From the NCBI GenBank assembly GCA_029298735.1, contig JANSLP010000305.1:1-39433 (forward strand): a stretch of 39,433 bases of DNA. Direction: 5' to 3'. A program made the translations under genes and the position numbers. How positions within the stretch are numbered: position 1 is the first letter of the stretch; the number at the start of each line of letters is the position of its first letter. The notes beneath the pieces were generated by a model. That model did no database searches. It saw nothing but the letters and a program-made list of their open reading frames with translations, and had not been told where the DNA came from. Origin of the DNA: Ophiostoma sp. CBS 140.51 (taxonomy: Eukaryota; Ascomycota; Sordariomycetes; Ophiostomatales; Ophiostomataceae). Shown here piece after piece: positions 27,470 to 36,141 of this stretch.

Positions 27470-27770
27470 TCAGTGAGAGAGAGAGAGAGGTTTATTCCGC
27501 CCGGAGGCAATAAGCCTAAAAGGGCTCGTCCTTATATATTACAAAATCCCTCATTTCGATCTCGGTCTTTTATTTCAGTCCAGTACTCCTTTCAGTCCCC
27601 TCACCTCCTACGTGTTGGTTGGGCAGATCGGCCTCTTGAAGATCCTCCTCCAAGTGTTCAGGGTCTTATGTCTGGTGCCCGAAGCCGCGTCTACTGCTCG
27701 TTGAGTTGGCGTGAGCTGTTGTGAGGGGGCGCTGGCGGGGTGCTGTTGTAGTTGATATTACTTTTGTGTG
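27470..27770 (-). mobile_element. Possible LTR-retroelement remnant with (GA)n tract
   Basis: On the minus strand, a short frame with PEHLEEDLQEADLPNQ ends in a stop. It is followed by an AATATATAAGG TATA-like sequence, then GGCGGAATAAACC and a (CT)n run (27473-27489 as GA on plus). The series of coding end, TATA, AATAAA and pyrimidine run is what one expects across the 3' end of pol and an LTR of a fungal retroelement. I could not define TG..CA ends or a target duplication, so this is tentative. Confidence 0.28.
27473..27489 (+). repeat. (GA)n microsatellite
   Basis: A short run of about eight GA dinucleotides lies within the retroelement-like segment. Confidence 0.8.
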
Positions 27771-28018
27771 TCCTTGTTGTTTCGTTTATCTTGCCTCTGG
27801 TTTGTATCTAGTCTCCCCGTCTCTAGGGCGTATCTGATTGTTGCACGTACTACACTCATGTCTGGTCTCCAGTTGTCTTGGTCCGTCTCCCAATCAAGTT
27901 CGCCATTGCAACGGGAAGATTGGACTACGTACCAGAGTCAGACAACAGGGACACAAACTAAGACACCCACCGACGCGTGTTAGGTACGAGCAGATACCTC
28001 GCTTCTGGCAGCCGGCCC

Positions 28019-28720
28019 ATGATGACGTGCCTGCCGTGCAATGACGGAGACTACGGCTCAATCACGCTCTTTGATGTGGAGATGTTCGCCGACGGCAACG
28101 GATCTTCGTGGCCCGCTGCGATTCGGCCCCACCCAGCCCTGCCACGGGTGCCCAAGAAACTGATTAAGAATATGGTCAAGGACCTGCCCCAGACCAAGAA
28201 GACCGAGCTCCGCGCCAGCTCAAAGAAAGACGAACTAGAGTGGGCCTGGCCCGCAATTGCTAAAGGAGCTGCTACTGCGGCTGCAAAAGCAATTTCCAAG
28301 CGGCTCCTGCGTACAACCCGGACCTTGAGCAAACCAAACTGCCCAAGGTGTTCCTCGAAGCTCTGCCGGTTCGGCCCTCGGAGCTCGCTGGAAACTAGAC
28401 CGCCAACTGCATCGTAGCGACCACACCCGCCATGCTGGCGTGGCTGCATGCCCGCAGCGCCTACCTTACCAGTGTGAGAATCGAAGGTATCAGGCTGTTG
28501 GAGCAGCGGCCTAGAAACGGCAAGGAAACTGCGACGACGGCGACGAAAATGAGACCAAAACCACAAACAACAAGCATCGCGACGTTTGTCCACGGGCCCG
28601 ACACAAATGACCACCAGGGAAAAACCCAACAGTCATTGTGCTCTACCCAGCCGAGGGCGACTGTGTTACGGCTCCAATTCTTTAGATTCGAAGTTGATGT
28701 TTTGTTTTGTTGTGTGACTT
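28019..28720 (+). pseudogene. Frameshifted gene relic of unknown product
   Basis: This GC-richer island in AT-rich DNA has protein-like frames that change phase. From ATG 28019 the frame reads MMTCLPCNDGDYGS, then RPHPALPRVPKKLIKNM, then ELEWAWPAIAKGAATAAAKA. Near 28290-28310 the protein-like reading moves to another frame with APAYNPDLEQTKLPKVFLEA. That frame meets a TAG at 28396 and continues with TTPAMLAWLHARSAYLTSVR and a Lys/Thr-rich tail. One indel plus at least one stop indicates a decayed gene. I do not recognise the family, and I cannot exclude an unusual intron around the phase change. Confidence 0.45.
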
Positions 28721-29197
28721 GATCGGAGTGAGCAACCACTTCAAACAAGTGAGCGGTGTACTCACACAACCAAAATCAAGGGTCAATCCGGATTTATGGA
28801 AGGCTGGAGTTGAACAACATTGCAGGCAGCCGTGGCGAGGAGTTGATTTTGATTCATGAAAGGGACACTATTCTAGTGACGTGCCAGGTATGACAAAAGA
28901 CGATTGTTATCCTTCTTCCACCTTCTTTTTTATTTGTTTTTGATTTTATTACTCCCTGCAACAATGCACATTAGTTTAATCATGTTACTATGGTGGCCTG
29001 CGAGTCAAAGTCTCAATTGTTTCCGTTTCAAGATATATTTACCGAAGGTTGGAGCATTAAAATACATTCGCATAGTAACAGATATATAAGCATGAAAAAA
29101 AGTAATAATTAGAAGGAAAAAACGTGGTGGATATGAACCGAGATAGTGGCATGACAGGAGAAGAACGAGCAGGGATGCACGAGCACAATTGGAAAGC
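28721..29197. other. AT-rich intergenic stretch
   Basis: I see no gene or structured element here. The composition is AT-rich, with T-rich runs around 28915-28955. Confidence 0.5.
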
Positions 29198-29575
29198 CTA
29201 GTCGCCAACCGGTCCTGTACACTCTTGCGTCTCATGAAAACCAGCCAGAGTAACATCCACGTAGTCCACCGTTATCATGTTCCAATAAACACGGGCATGA
29301 TCCGTCCCCGGCTCAAGCGTAACTCTAGACATGGTAACAACCTGGTTTTCTCAAGGGGTATATGTAAAATTCAAAATTCGGAAAGTGAAAGAGCCAAAAG
29401 GAGAGAGGAGGGGAACAGTACAGATGTAGAAATGGCGTGCAACGGAGATCTCGTTGTTAGGCCCAAGAAAAATATGACGCCTGCGGCAATGTTGAATTTG
29501 TTTACAACTACCTCAGCCGCGGCCTTAGTTGTCTTGGTACTCTTGGTATTGGAGTTCCAAGGCGGGCATTAACTT
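29198..29575 (-). pseudogene. Decayed copy (D) of the Ser-stalk/beta-head family
   Basis: On the minus strand the end of the beta head can be read as QVVTMSRV, then HARVYWNMITVDYVDVTLAGF, then TQECTGPVGD and a TAG at 29200-29198. This lines up with QVVTLSD, NVYLSIGMNTDKDVDVTFAGF and TQQCTGPTVD of copy C. Just upstream a TGA interrupts the segment equivalent to STFTVGTY. Further up, another frame gives VVVNKFNIAAGVIFFLG, equivalent to IRVNNAPTVATISLGG. The signal peptide, Ser stalk and first half of the head are absent. The conserved upstream block of the family lies only about 100 bp further up, so an internal deletion of several hundred bp is implied. Confidence 0.65.
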
Positions 29576-29607
29576 TAAACGTTAGAACAAAGATGAGGAA
29601 CGGTGCT

Positions 29608-29682
29608 GTAAGACAAAGAATTCAGTCTTGGTATATCCTTGTGCAGTCAAAGCGCGAACTATAGTAAGTCATCTCCGACAAG
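29608..29682 (-). repeat. Conserved family upstream block, copy D
   Basis: Read on the minus strand it begins TTGTCGGAGAT and includes GAATTCTTTGTCTTAC. The same order of words is found upstream of copies A, B and C. Spacing between the two words is about 50 nt in all four. Confidence 0.5.
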
Positions 29683-30356
29683 GGATAAAATCAATGGCAT
29701 GGCCAAGCCTGTTAGAAATAGAAGACCCGACATTTGGCGAAAGGAGAACAGACTGCAGGTACAGAAAGGAGAAAACAAGCCTCTTCTTGGCTCTGGGCTC
29801 CGAGCTCTTGGCTCTCCAGACAAATAAACGATTCTTATCCCTCGGTGATGAAATGGTATTGGCGACAGCTCGACAACTACTTGGCGAGACATAATACTCC
29901 TGCATATGAATTGGAAATTGGCTTATCCAACGTGCAGGAATATGCAGAGAGCGCCAATAATCTCCGATGAGAAAGAGTCTACACACTATTTTGACGGGTT
30001 CAGAATCAAGGCGAGCTGAAAGTCTGGGGTTCGACATGCATCCTCTCATTAATGTTGAAATGTAATATCGAGATAGAGAGTCGACATTACTCTACCGCCG
30101 TACGTATAAAAGACGTCAAACGTTCTGTGTTACTTTTCTGTAAGAATTGCATAAACGGGACATTATGGGAAAGGTAAACAACAAGTGTAAAAAAATGATG
30201 TGCATGGTGGCAAAAGCATGAGGCATCTTTATTTTTCCGATTCATCTTCTCCAGATGAGCAAGTCTATAATTTCATATATTTCTCTCAACGTTACTCGTT
30301 AGAGTCCTTGTCGTTTTCCGACAAGACGTAAATAGTCGTGGAGCGATTGCCAAGCG

Positions 30357-30504
30357 TTTTATCGGAGATCTCTTGATTGTATACAGATCAGCTTGTACTG
30401 GTGCTGCATCCTTTGTTTTGCAAGAGCCAATATACAACCATTTATAATTAAACGTCGGCGTTTGGAGTCAATACCAAGACTGTGGCTGGCCTTGATGTTC
30501 ATCC
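30357..30504 (+). repeat. Conserved family upstream block, copy A
   Basis: It contains TTATCGGAGATC, then TTGTACTGGTGCTGCATCCTTTGTTTT, then GTCGGCG..TCAATACCAAGACTG and GGCTGGCCTTGATGTTCATCC. Equivalent words in the same order occur upstream of B and C. It ends about 265 bp before the start codon of copy A. Confidence 0.65.
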
Positions 30505-30511
30505 TTAATAT

Positions 30512-30519
30512 TATATAAA
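30512..30519 (+). promoter_or_regulatory. TATA-like box upstream of copy A
   Basis: TATATAAA lies just after the conserved upstream block and about 250 nt before the start codon of copy A. A weaker TATTTATA is nearer, at about 30645. Confidence 0.35.
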
Positions 30520-30770
30520 ATATTTCTTGCAGAAATACTTTTACGTTTAGATAACTACAATCTGGCTCGTGCATGGCATACTCAAGTGCGATGTGTCGAT
30601 AAAAGCCTGTTAATTCCCCCATTTTTTTCTGATGTATTTATACAACCAACCTGTCTATCTTTCTCTAAATTGGATTTCCTTGACTTTTCCAGCCAGGTGT
30701 CACTTTCTTTAAATCCTCGCATATTGCACACATTATCCTACTCTCTTCGCGGCCTGTTCTCTTCGCAGCC

Positions 30771-31385
30771 ATGCGTCTCCTTTTGTTCGTCTATCTCGCA
30801 GCCGTGAGTGTAGGCACGGCGACTGCCACACGCTGCCGGCCTTCACACTCAGTATCATCCGTCTCTGTCCCATCGTCCTCATCATCAACGGCCCCGACAC
30901 CCTCGGGCTGCGTGCCTAACAACATCCTTCCTGGCGGCGACAACTTTGACCCAACCGACTACACCACTAGTGATTATTATATGTCTGGTGTCACCTTTAA
31001 TGCCAACTGCGGAGACGGCTACTCCAAGTGCGCCACTATGGTCTACCCGTGGGACTTTGGCACTTTCAGAATTACCATCCAACAGCCAGTCAAGTTAGGC
31101 GCCTCGTACACGTTTTCCGTGGCTGTCCGCGTCAACCAGGCTCCTACTGCTAGCAAGCTATATCTCTTCGGCGATGCCGGTCTTATTGAGACCGAGGCCG
31201 ACCTTAGCACGTTTACAGTCGGCGAGTACCAGGTTGTCTCTTTAAGTGGTGTTCACAAACAAATGGCTGGGTTCGGTGATACCTACGTCCAGGTCAACAT
31301 GCCCCTGGATGAGCCAATCGATATTACGTTTGCTGGGTTTTCTTTGATAGAGGAGTGTGAGGAGGGCAGTTTGGGAAGCGACTAA
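30771..31385 (+). CDS. Small secreted protein with Ser stalk and beta-rich head (copy A)
   Basis: This 204-aa single-exon gene starts in good context (gcagccATGCG). Residues 1-20 are a signal peptide (MRLLLFVYLAAVSVGTATAT), followed by the family motif Arg-Cys-Arg-Pro-Ser and a Ser/Val/Pro linker to about residue 44. The head begins CVPNNILPGGDNFDP, then has NANCGDGYSKCATM, SYTFSVAVRVNQAPT, DLSTFTVGEYQVVSLS and a final strand DITFAGFSLIEEC. The N-I-L-P-G-G-D-N-F start and alternating strands resemble a carbohydrate-binding-module or galactose-binding jelly roll (CenC/CBM4_9-like). That is fold inference only. Four head cysteines could form two disulfides. The conserved upstream block and TATA box precede it, so it appears functional. 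Confidence 0.85.
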   Translation: MRLLLFVYLAAVSVGTATATRCRPSHSVSSVSVPSSSSSTAPTPSGCVPNNILPGGDNFDPTDYTTSDYYMSGVTFNANCGDGYSKCATMVYPWDFGTFRITIQQPVKLGASYTFSVAVRVNQAPTASKLYLFGDAGLIETEADLSTFTVGEYQVVSLSGVHKQMAGFGDTYVQVNMPLDEPIDITFAGFSLIEECEEGSLGSD

Positions 31386-31770
31386 AAACTTCTTCTCAGC
31401 ATGTTCCCCATTCCTCTGAACGCTCCCGTGGGGTAGACTTACTGCAAGGCTTAATATTCAGATATTTAGATATTCCTTTTTTCCACCCACAGCCGATCAC
31501 TCTCCGGCTCGCATCCATCAATACACTCTATGTTTACACACATGTTTCTCGTGCTGACGCCCTCACAACGTAATCTTCACTTGCTACTATAGAAATTGCC
31601 TGTGCTTGTTTTTTTCTGGCTTTTTATCCTTGCCGAATTGCTCACTTTGTATACAGGCGCGTAGGAAAGTGAGCAATGTGAAGTAATGTTGTCGCCATCA
31701 AAAAAGAGTACAAATTATTGTGCCCGTGCCAACGTATTGTGCGCATTGGATCGAAAGACACAGGGATAAA

Positions 31771-31905
31771 TAAATGAAAACAAAGACAAGACAAGAAAAC
31801 AAGAAGACATGGGAAAAGCTTATTGTCCTTGGCTCCACGTGTGGAAAACAACGTCAAAAAAGGGACGCAAGTGTAGTATTCTAGTCAGGGGAGCCAAGAT
31901 ATTGA
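31771..31905 (+). repeat. Duplicated flank, left copy (beside 34990-35135)
   Basis: It shares GACAAGAAAACAA, AAAGCTTATT and CTAGTCAGG-GAGCCAAGA..TTGAC..GGCTTGTTTT in the same order with 34990-35150. The two copies bracket the MFS transporter, which suggests they are ends of a duplicated unit now separated by that gene. Confidence 0.5.
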
Positions 31906-32209
31906 CAGGCTTGTTTTTCCGACTGCCGTTGTCGACATCGCGGACAAAGGGCGGCAAGAACTCGCGGTGCGTCAACCGTTTACTCGTTAGTTACACAGGA
32001 GATCGACAACAGGAACGTGGATGTCAGAGGTATGGTTCGGGAAGTGGGAAGTGACAGCCTCTGTTGTTCTATCACGTGTCTATGGATGATCAATCTTCTT
32101 CTGTTCCTCATTCATACCGCAATCTCTCGTAGTGCATGATCTATTATGTGTCTCGTATTGGGGTACACATGTCGCTACGCTTTGATAAAACTACATTTTC
32201 ATTTTCAAT

Positions 32210-32214
32210 CCAAT
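32210..32214 (+). promoter_or_regulatory. CCAAT box upstream of the MFS transporter
   Basis: CCAAT lies about 680 nt before the start codon. In fungi the CCAAT-binding complex with HapX controls iron genes. One pentamer is weak evidence alone and is listed because of the nearby iron-type GATA site. Confidence 0.25.
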
Positions 32215-32438
32215 ACTACCTGGGCGAGAGCTAACAACCAGCCAGGAGTTTCTCCCACTCTTGTCTTAAACCCAATAAGCTTTGACCAAGCTTTATGGCC
32301 TGCCGAGTTCGGCTTTCTTGCCGGAAAAATAAGGGAAAGCACGGCAAACCCCCATCGAAACCCCCATGGAACCAACCCCAAAAACGTTTGCGTCGTAATA
32401 CGTCGTCTTGTCACGACCACATTTTTATGGGTCCCCTT

Positions 32439-32448
32439 TTATCTGATC
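32439..32448 (-). promoter_or_regulatory. SreA/Sre1-type iron-responsive GATA site
   Basis: The minus strand reads GATCAGATAA, a 10/10 match to the (G/A)ATC(A/T)GATAA site bound by fungal iron-sensing GATA repressors (SreA, Sre1, Urbs1 group). It lies about 450 bp before the start of a siderophore-type transporter, with another GATAA nearby (32454-32458, plus strand). I found no second full match elsewhere in the window. It suggests repression when iron is plentiful. Confidence 0.55.
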
Positions 32449-32892
32449 TGATTGATAACGCCGGACCAGATCTCAGCATGGCATAGTCGCGACGTATTTT
32501 CACATCTAATAGGCTGCCGATCGTTACATTTTGGGCAAGCGAACACACCACAGAGCAGGCCAAACGGCAAACGACCGGCACCGGAACAAATACCGCATTG
32601 TGCGGAAAGCAAATGGCGCAACTTGACCCCTCAAGAGAAGACGTAACAAAAAAAGTAGAAGAAGACAAAAAATCCAAGACGGGGAGAGAAGGAAGAAAAG
32701 AACATGGGGGTTCAGAAAACAAGGGTTTCGTTCGAGTTCCCCCATGCAGATGAACCTTTCGCATATATTTTGGTTGCCCGCCATGCTCTCTCGTGTTCTA
32801 TCGTCCTCTTTTCAAAGACTCGGTTTTTCAAGCCAGAAAAAAAACCCAGGAAAAGAAAATCAAAAACTTGTGCCCAAAATTTGTCGGCCACC

Positions 32893-34820
32893 ATGGCAAT
32901 GTCTGTCTCAAACACGCCATCCGCAGAGGTTCAGCAGGTATCTCCTGGTGTTGCTCCAAACAGCGCGACGAACAAAGAGGAAAAGGATGTCGCCGCGAAT
33001 ATTACGAGTCCTGAGGCCGTTCAACCGACCGATGAGCCAACTGCCACAACTCCCATGCCGCAGGAAACCTATAAACAATTGACCGAGTTTCCGAAGTCAC
33101 TCAGCATCGTCCTCTGGTTATTGTACGTTTCCATTCGCCAGTCTCTTTCTTGTGTCTCTTTTTTTTCACGGTGTTTTGACAAAGGTGCCCTGACAAAACA
33201 CCCTACAGCGTCTTCCTAACTGCATATGTGCAGGGCCTCAACTCGAGCACGCTTTTCACGTACATCAACAATGCGCTGGCCGAGTTTGGCCAGATTGTGC
33301 AGTTCACGACGCTGGTCACGCTCGAATTCATCCTGATCGCGGCGGCGCGTGCCCCGTTGGCGCGTCTGTCCGACATCTTTGGCCGCGTTATTCTCTGGTT
33401 CGGTGGCCTCGTCTTTACGGTCCTTGCCAACATCATCATCGCCTCGTCGGCCGGCTTCCACTCGATGTTAGCCGGCGTCTTGTTCTACTCGTTTGGCTCG
33501 TGTGCGCTGGGCAGGGCACAGTTTCTCACCGTTGCCGATCTGTTCCCGCCGCGCTATCGAGCTCTGGTGGAGAACCTGATCAACATGGAGACATTCATCA
33601 ACCTGGTCAGCGCGCCCCGCATTGCCGGTATCATGATCCCTGCCCGGTGGCGCTGGGGAGCCGGCATCTCGACGATCCTGCTGCCCATCACCACGACGCC
33701 CATCATTGTCGTTCTGTACTACATGCAGTGGCGCACCCGTAAAACCCACGGCGTAAAGGGCGGCAAGTACCACGGTCTCTCTGCGCTGCAAGTGTGCCGT
33801 GAGCTCCTCCTCGACATGGACCCCCTCGGCCTCATCTGCTTTGCCGGTGGCTTCTTGTTGGTGCTGCTGCCGCTCACCATCTCCGGCCTGGCGCCCCACG
33901 GCTACCACACCCCCTACATTATTGCCATGTTTGTCACTGGCGGCGTACTTCTGTTGCTGTGGCCCGTGGTCGAGACCCGCGTGCCGCGTCCGCTGATTCA
34001 GCTGCGCACCTTCTTCTTCAACCCCAACGCACTCGTCCCCACCGCCATCTACTTTATCGACGAGGTGGCCTACGCGTTTATTAGTGTGCCCATGCTGCAG
34101 TGGTCCGAGATTACGTTGGGCCTCAGCGCGGGAAACGCCACCTACCTGACCTATGCGCAAGCCGCCTCGACCACCGTCTTTGGCATTGTTGCCGGCCTTA
34201 TTACCGCTCGCGCCGGCCGCTACAAGTGGCTCACCGCCGCCGGCGCCTGCATCCGCATGCTCGGCCTCGGCATCATGTTCCGCTACCGTGTTGGTGGCTC
34301 GTCCATTGGCCAGGTCGTCGTGCCCCAGATCATCATGGGCGTCGGCGGCGGCTTCATGACGGCCAACCTCTTTGCTGCCGCCCAGGCGTCCGTGCCGTTT
34401 GCACAGCTAGCTACTGTCACGGCGTTTGTGTCCACGGCCGTCCCCGTTGGCTGGTCCATTGGCTCGGCCATTGTCGGTGCCTTACAGACAAACCTTTTAG
34501 GCGAGCTGCACAAGTATGTTGACCCCGTAGCTGGCGGCAATACGACGGTGGCCGCGACCATTTATGCCCATGGCTCCACCGCCCTCGTCAACTACCCGCT
34601 AGGCACACCCATCCGCACCGCCGCCATCGAGGCCTGGTCCGAGAATATGCGGCGCATTCTGACGGGCGCCTTGGCCGTCGCGGGCCTCAACATCATCTCG
34701 ACCCTGTTTTTGCCCGACAACGTCTTGGCCAGTGAGAAGCAAGCCGAAGGCGACGAGGCGTTTGTGCCTGCACTGACTGCACTTCCCCAAGAACCGGCAG
34801 AGAAGAAGATTGCAGAGTAA
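32893..34820 (+). CDS. MFS transporter, siderophore-iron (SIT/ARN) type
   Basis: This is a polytopic plasma-membrane transporter, probably a proton symporter for iron-siderophore chelates. Exon 1 is 32893-33122 and exon 2 is 33209-34820, giving 613 aa. The start is in near-ideal context (ggccaccATGG); an in-frame ATG at 32704 would add an unlikely extension. A hydrophilic N-terminus (1-65) is followed by TM1 across the splice site (SLSIVLWL/FVFLTAYVQGLNSSTLFTYI). Then come about 12-14 membrane helices. The loop motif PLARLSDIFGR (MFS motif A-like) and RWRWGAGISTILLPI, the SIT-family WRWG segment, are visible. The C-terminus is hydrophilic. Substrate assignment is family inference, supported by the iron-type GATA site upstream. 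It could instead be a drug or toxin efflux MFS. It sits between duplicated copies of the Ser-stalk family. Confidence 0.8.
33123..33208 (+). other. Intron of the MFS transporter gene
   Basis: It is an 86-nt intron with donor GTACGT, CTGAC branch-like sequence at about 33190 and acceptor CTACAG, phase 2. Splicing makes an uninterrupted first membrane helix; reading through ends at a stop at 33217. Confidence 0.85.
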
Positions 34821-34989
34821 CAATGCAAATGTAAGAAGTCTGTGGGACACACTATTTTGATGAAGGTAGAAGATGGTGATGTGACTGGGTACGAGTGGAT
34901 GAAAGTTGGTAGAGGGGTTTTTTTGTCGCTCTTAATTTATGGTAACATATCCCTGTTAAGATACTGCTTAGATCTATTTAATAGAAAAC

Positions 34990-35135
34990 CAGAGAAAGAA
35001 ACAGAAAAAAGAAGACAAGAAAACAAAAAAACAAGAGGTCATGATGAAAGCTTATTCGCTTTTAACGACAAATGTGAATAGACACGTCTAAGAAATACTT
35101 GTCGTGCATAACACTAGTCAGGAGAGCCAAGACTT
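34990..35135 (+). repeat. Duplicated flank, right copy (beside 31771-31905)
   Basis: It shares an ordered series of words with 31771-31905, including AAGCTTATT and CTAGTCAGGAGAGCCAAGA. It lies directly upstream of the family upstream block of copy B, while its partner lies downstream of copy A. Confidence 0.5.
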
Positions 35136-35213
35136 TGACGAGGCTTGTTTTCTGCACTTTTAAGATACGAGACCGGCTACTATCCTTCCACCAACTACTC
35201 CCTCATTAAGCCA

Positions 35214-35355
35214 TTTGTCGGACATTGACCATCGCGGGATACGTTTTGGTTGTATTGCGCTTCTATTCTTTGTCTTAATTCGTGTGGCACCAACATTTAT
35301 ACCCAACCGTCGGTTTTCGGAACCAATGCCAAAACCACGGCTGATCTAGAACATC
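35214..35355 (+). repeat. Conserved family upstream block, copy B
   Basis: It contains TTTGTCGGACATTG, CCATCG, TTGTATTGCGCTTCTATTCTTTGTCTT, then GTCGGTTTT..CCAATGCCAAAACC and GGCTGATCTAGAACATCCC. These match the blocks of A and C in order. From here to the post-signal motif is 242 nt, against 377 in A and 413 in C. Confidence 0.65.
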
Positions 35356-35477
35356 CCTCGCGATATCAATGTTCAAGGTGGTTTATTACGACGCACCCAA
35401 GTTGGACAAGAGGTTCGTTCTTTTGGCGTCTTGTTGACTGCCAGACTGATACTAAATGGTATCCTGTGCGAGGTTGA

Positions 35478-36141
35478 TATTGTAGCTAGGTATTGTGTTG
35501 CTTTGGTATCATCCCAGTCCTTCTCTCGTATTTCAGATATCACTGCTGGACGCTACCGCCCGTCTCATTCGCACTCTGTCTCGTCTGCCTCCGTCTCGGC
35601 TGCCTCCTCCTCTTCACCTTCACCAACCCCCACGGCCGATACCTGCGTTCCCGGCAACATTCTCGATGTCATGTATCCCTTTGATGTGTCCAGTTTTCAG
35701 TGTGAGTATAGTAAACTGGACTACATCAATTCCAACATTGATTGTGGCGATGGCCACACTACGTGTATGACCGTGAAACACACAAACAACAATGATGGTT
35801 CTCGTGGCAGCCTCAATATTTACCCCAGGTACCTTGGAGGCGTGGCAGACGGTCAGTACACCTTATCTGTCGCGTTCCGGGTCAACAACGCCCAAACTGT
35901 AGCAATAATCACTATTGGCGGTGGTGCCGGCGGTAACTACGGCGAAGTATCCAAGGATGTGGATTTGAGCACCTTTCCTGTTGGCGAGTACCAAACTGCT
36001 ACCATTTCTGGCATCTTTTCAGAGGCCTTTGGAAGCCACTTTATCAACTTTTTTATCAGGATGGACATGGAGGAAACTGTGGACGTTACGCTTTCTGGTT
36101 TTGTTGTCAATCAAGACTGTCCAGTCCATACGGAAGACTGA
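35478..36141 (+). pseudogene. Ser-stalk/beta-head family copy B without start codon or intact signal peptide
   Basis: The open frame gives ISDITAGRYRPSHSHSVSS, a Ser/Pro linker, CVPGNILDVM, then INSNIDCGDGHTTCMTV, LSVAFRVNNAQTV, DLSTFPVGEYQTATIS and VDVTLSGFVVNQDC before a stop at 36141. It closely parallels copies A and C. The conserved Cys after the signal peptide is Tyr here, and no ATG lies in frame upstream of the head. A hydrophobic signal-like stretch (CCFGIIPVLLSY) is encoded just upstream but in another frame. The upstream block is 140-170 nt too close, implying a deletion of the core promoter region. The head frame is uninterrupted, so decay is recent, or an unseen first exon is spliced at a TTTCAG (about 35536). 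Confidence 0.6.

Larger units (their letters stand above)
26586..28018. other. Gene-poor AT-rich stretch downstream of the HNH gene
   Basis: A 71-codon frame (26615-26830, no ATG at its start) contains NSRLGRAAYAVAAETLVTM and could be a remnant or an unrecognised 3' exon. The rest has no recognisable gene. A retroelement-like segment occupies about 27470-27770. Confidence 0.4.
29576..30770. other. Intergenic region between decayed copy D and copy A
   Basis: There is no intact gene. It holds the upstream blocks of copy D (about 29608-29682, minus) and copy A (about 30357-30504, plus), and the promoter of copy A. An 88-codon frame at 29628-29894 has no recognisable features. Confidence 0.5.
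31386..32892. other. Intergenic region between copy A and the MFS transporter
   Basis: No gene is recognised. The part at about 31771-31905 resembles 34990-35135 on the other side of the transporter gene. The right part (32100-32892) is the transporter promoter, with GATA and CCAAT motifs. Confidence 0.5.
34821..35477. other. Intergenic region between MFS transporter and copy B
   Basis: No gene is seen. It holds the right copy of the duplicated flank (34990-35135) and the conserved upstream block of copy B (35214-35355). Confidence 0.5.

Noticed and set aside
29628..29894. 88-codon plus-strand frame
   Set aside because: Overlaps the upstream block of decayed copy D and has no recognisable features.
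30240..30620. Possible regular CRISPR-like or direct-repeat spacing in AT-rich DNA
   Set aside because: No repeat unit of constant length and spacing; eukaryotic context makes CRISPR implausible.
32704..32892. Upstream in-frame ATG adding 63 residues to the MFS transporter
   Set aside because: Composition is that of a leader, and the ATG at 32893 has a near-perfect context; less likely start.
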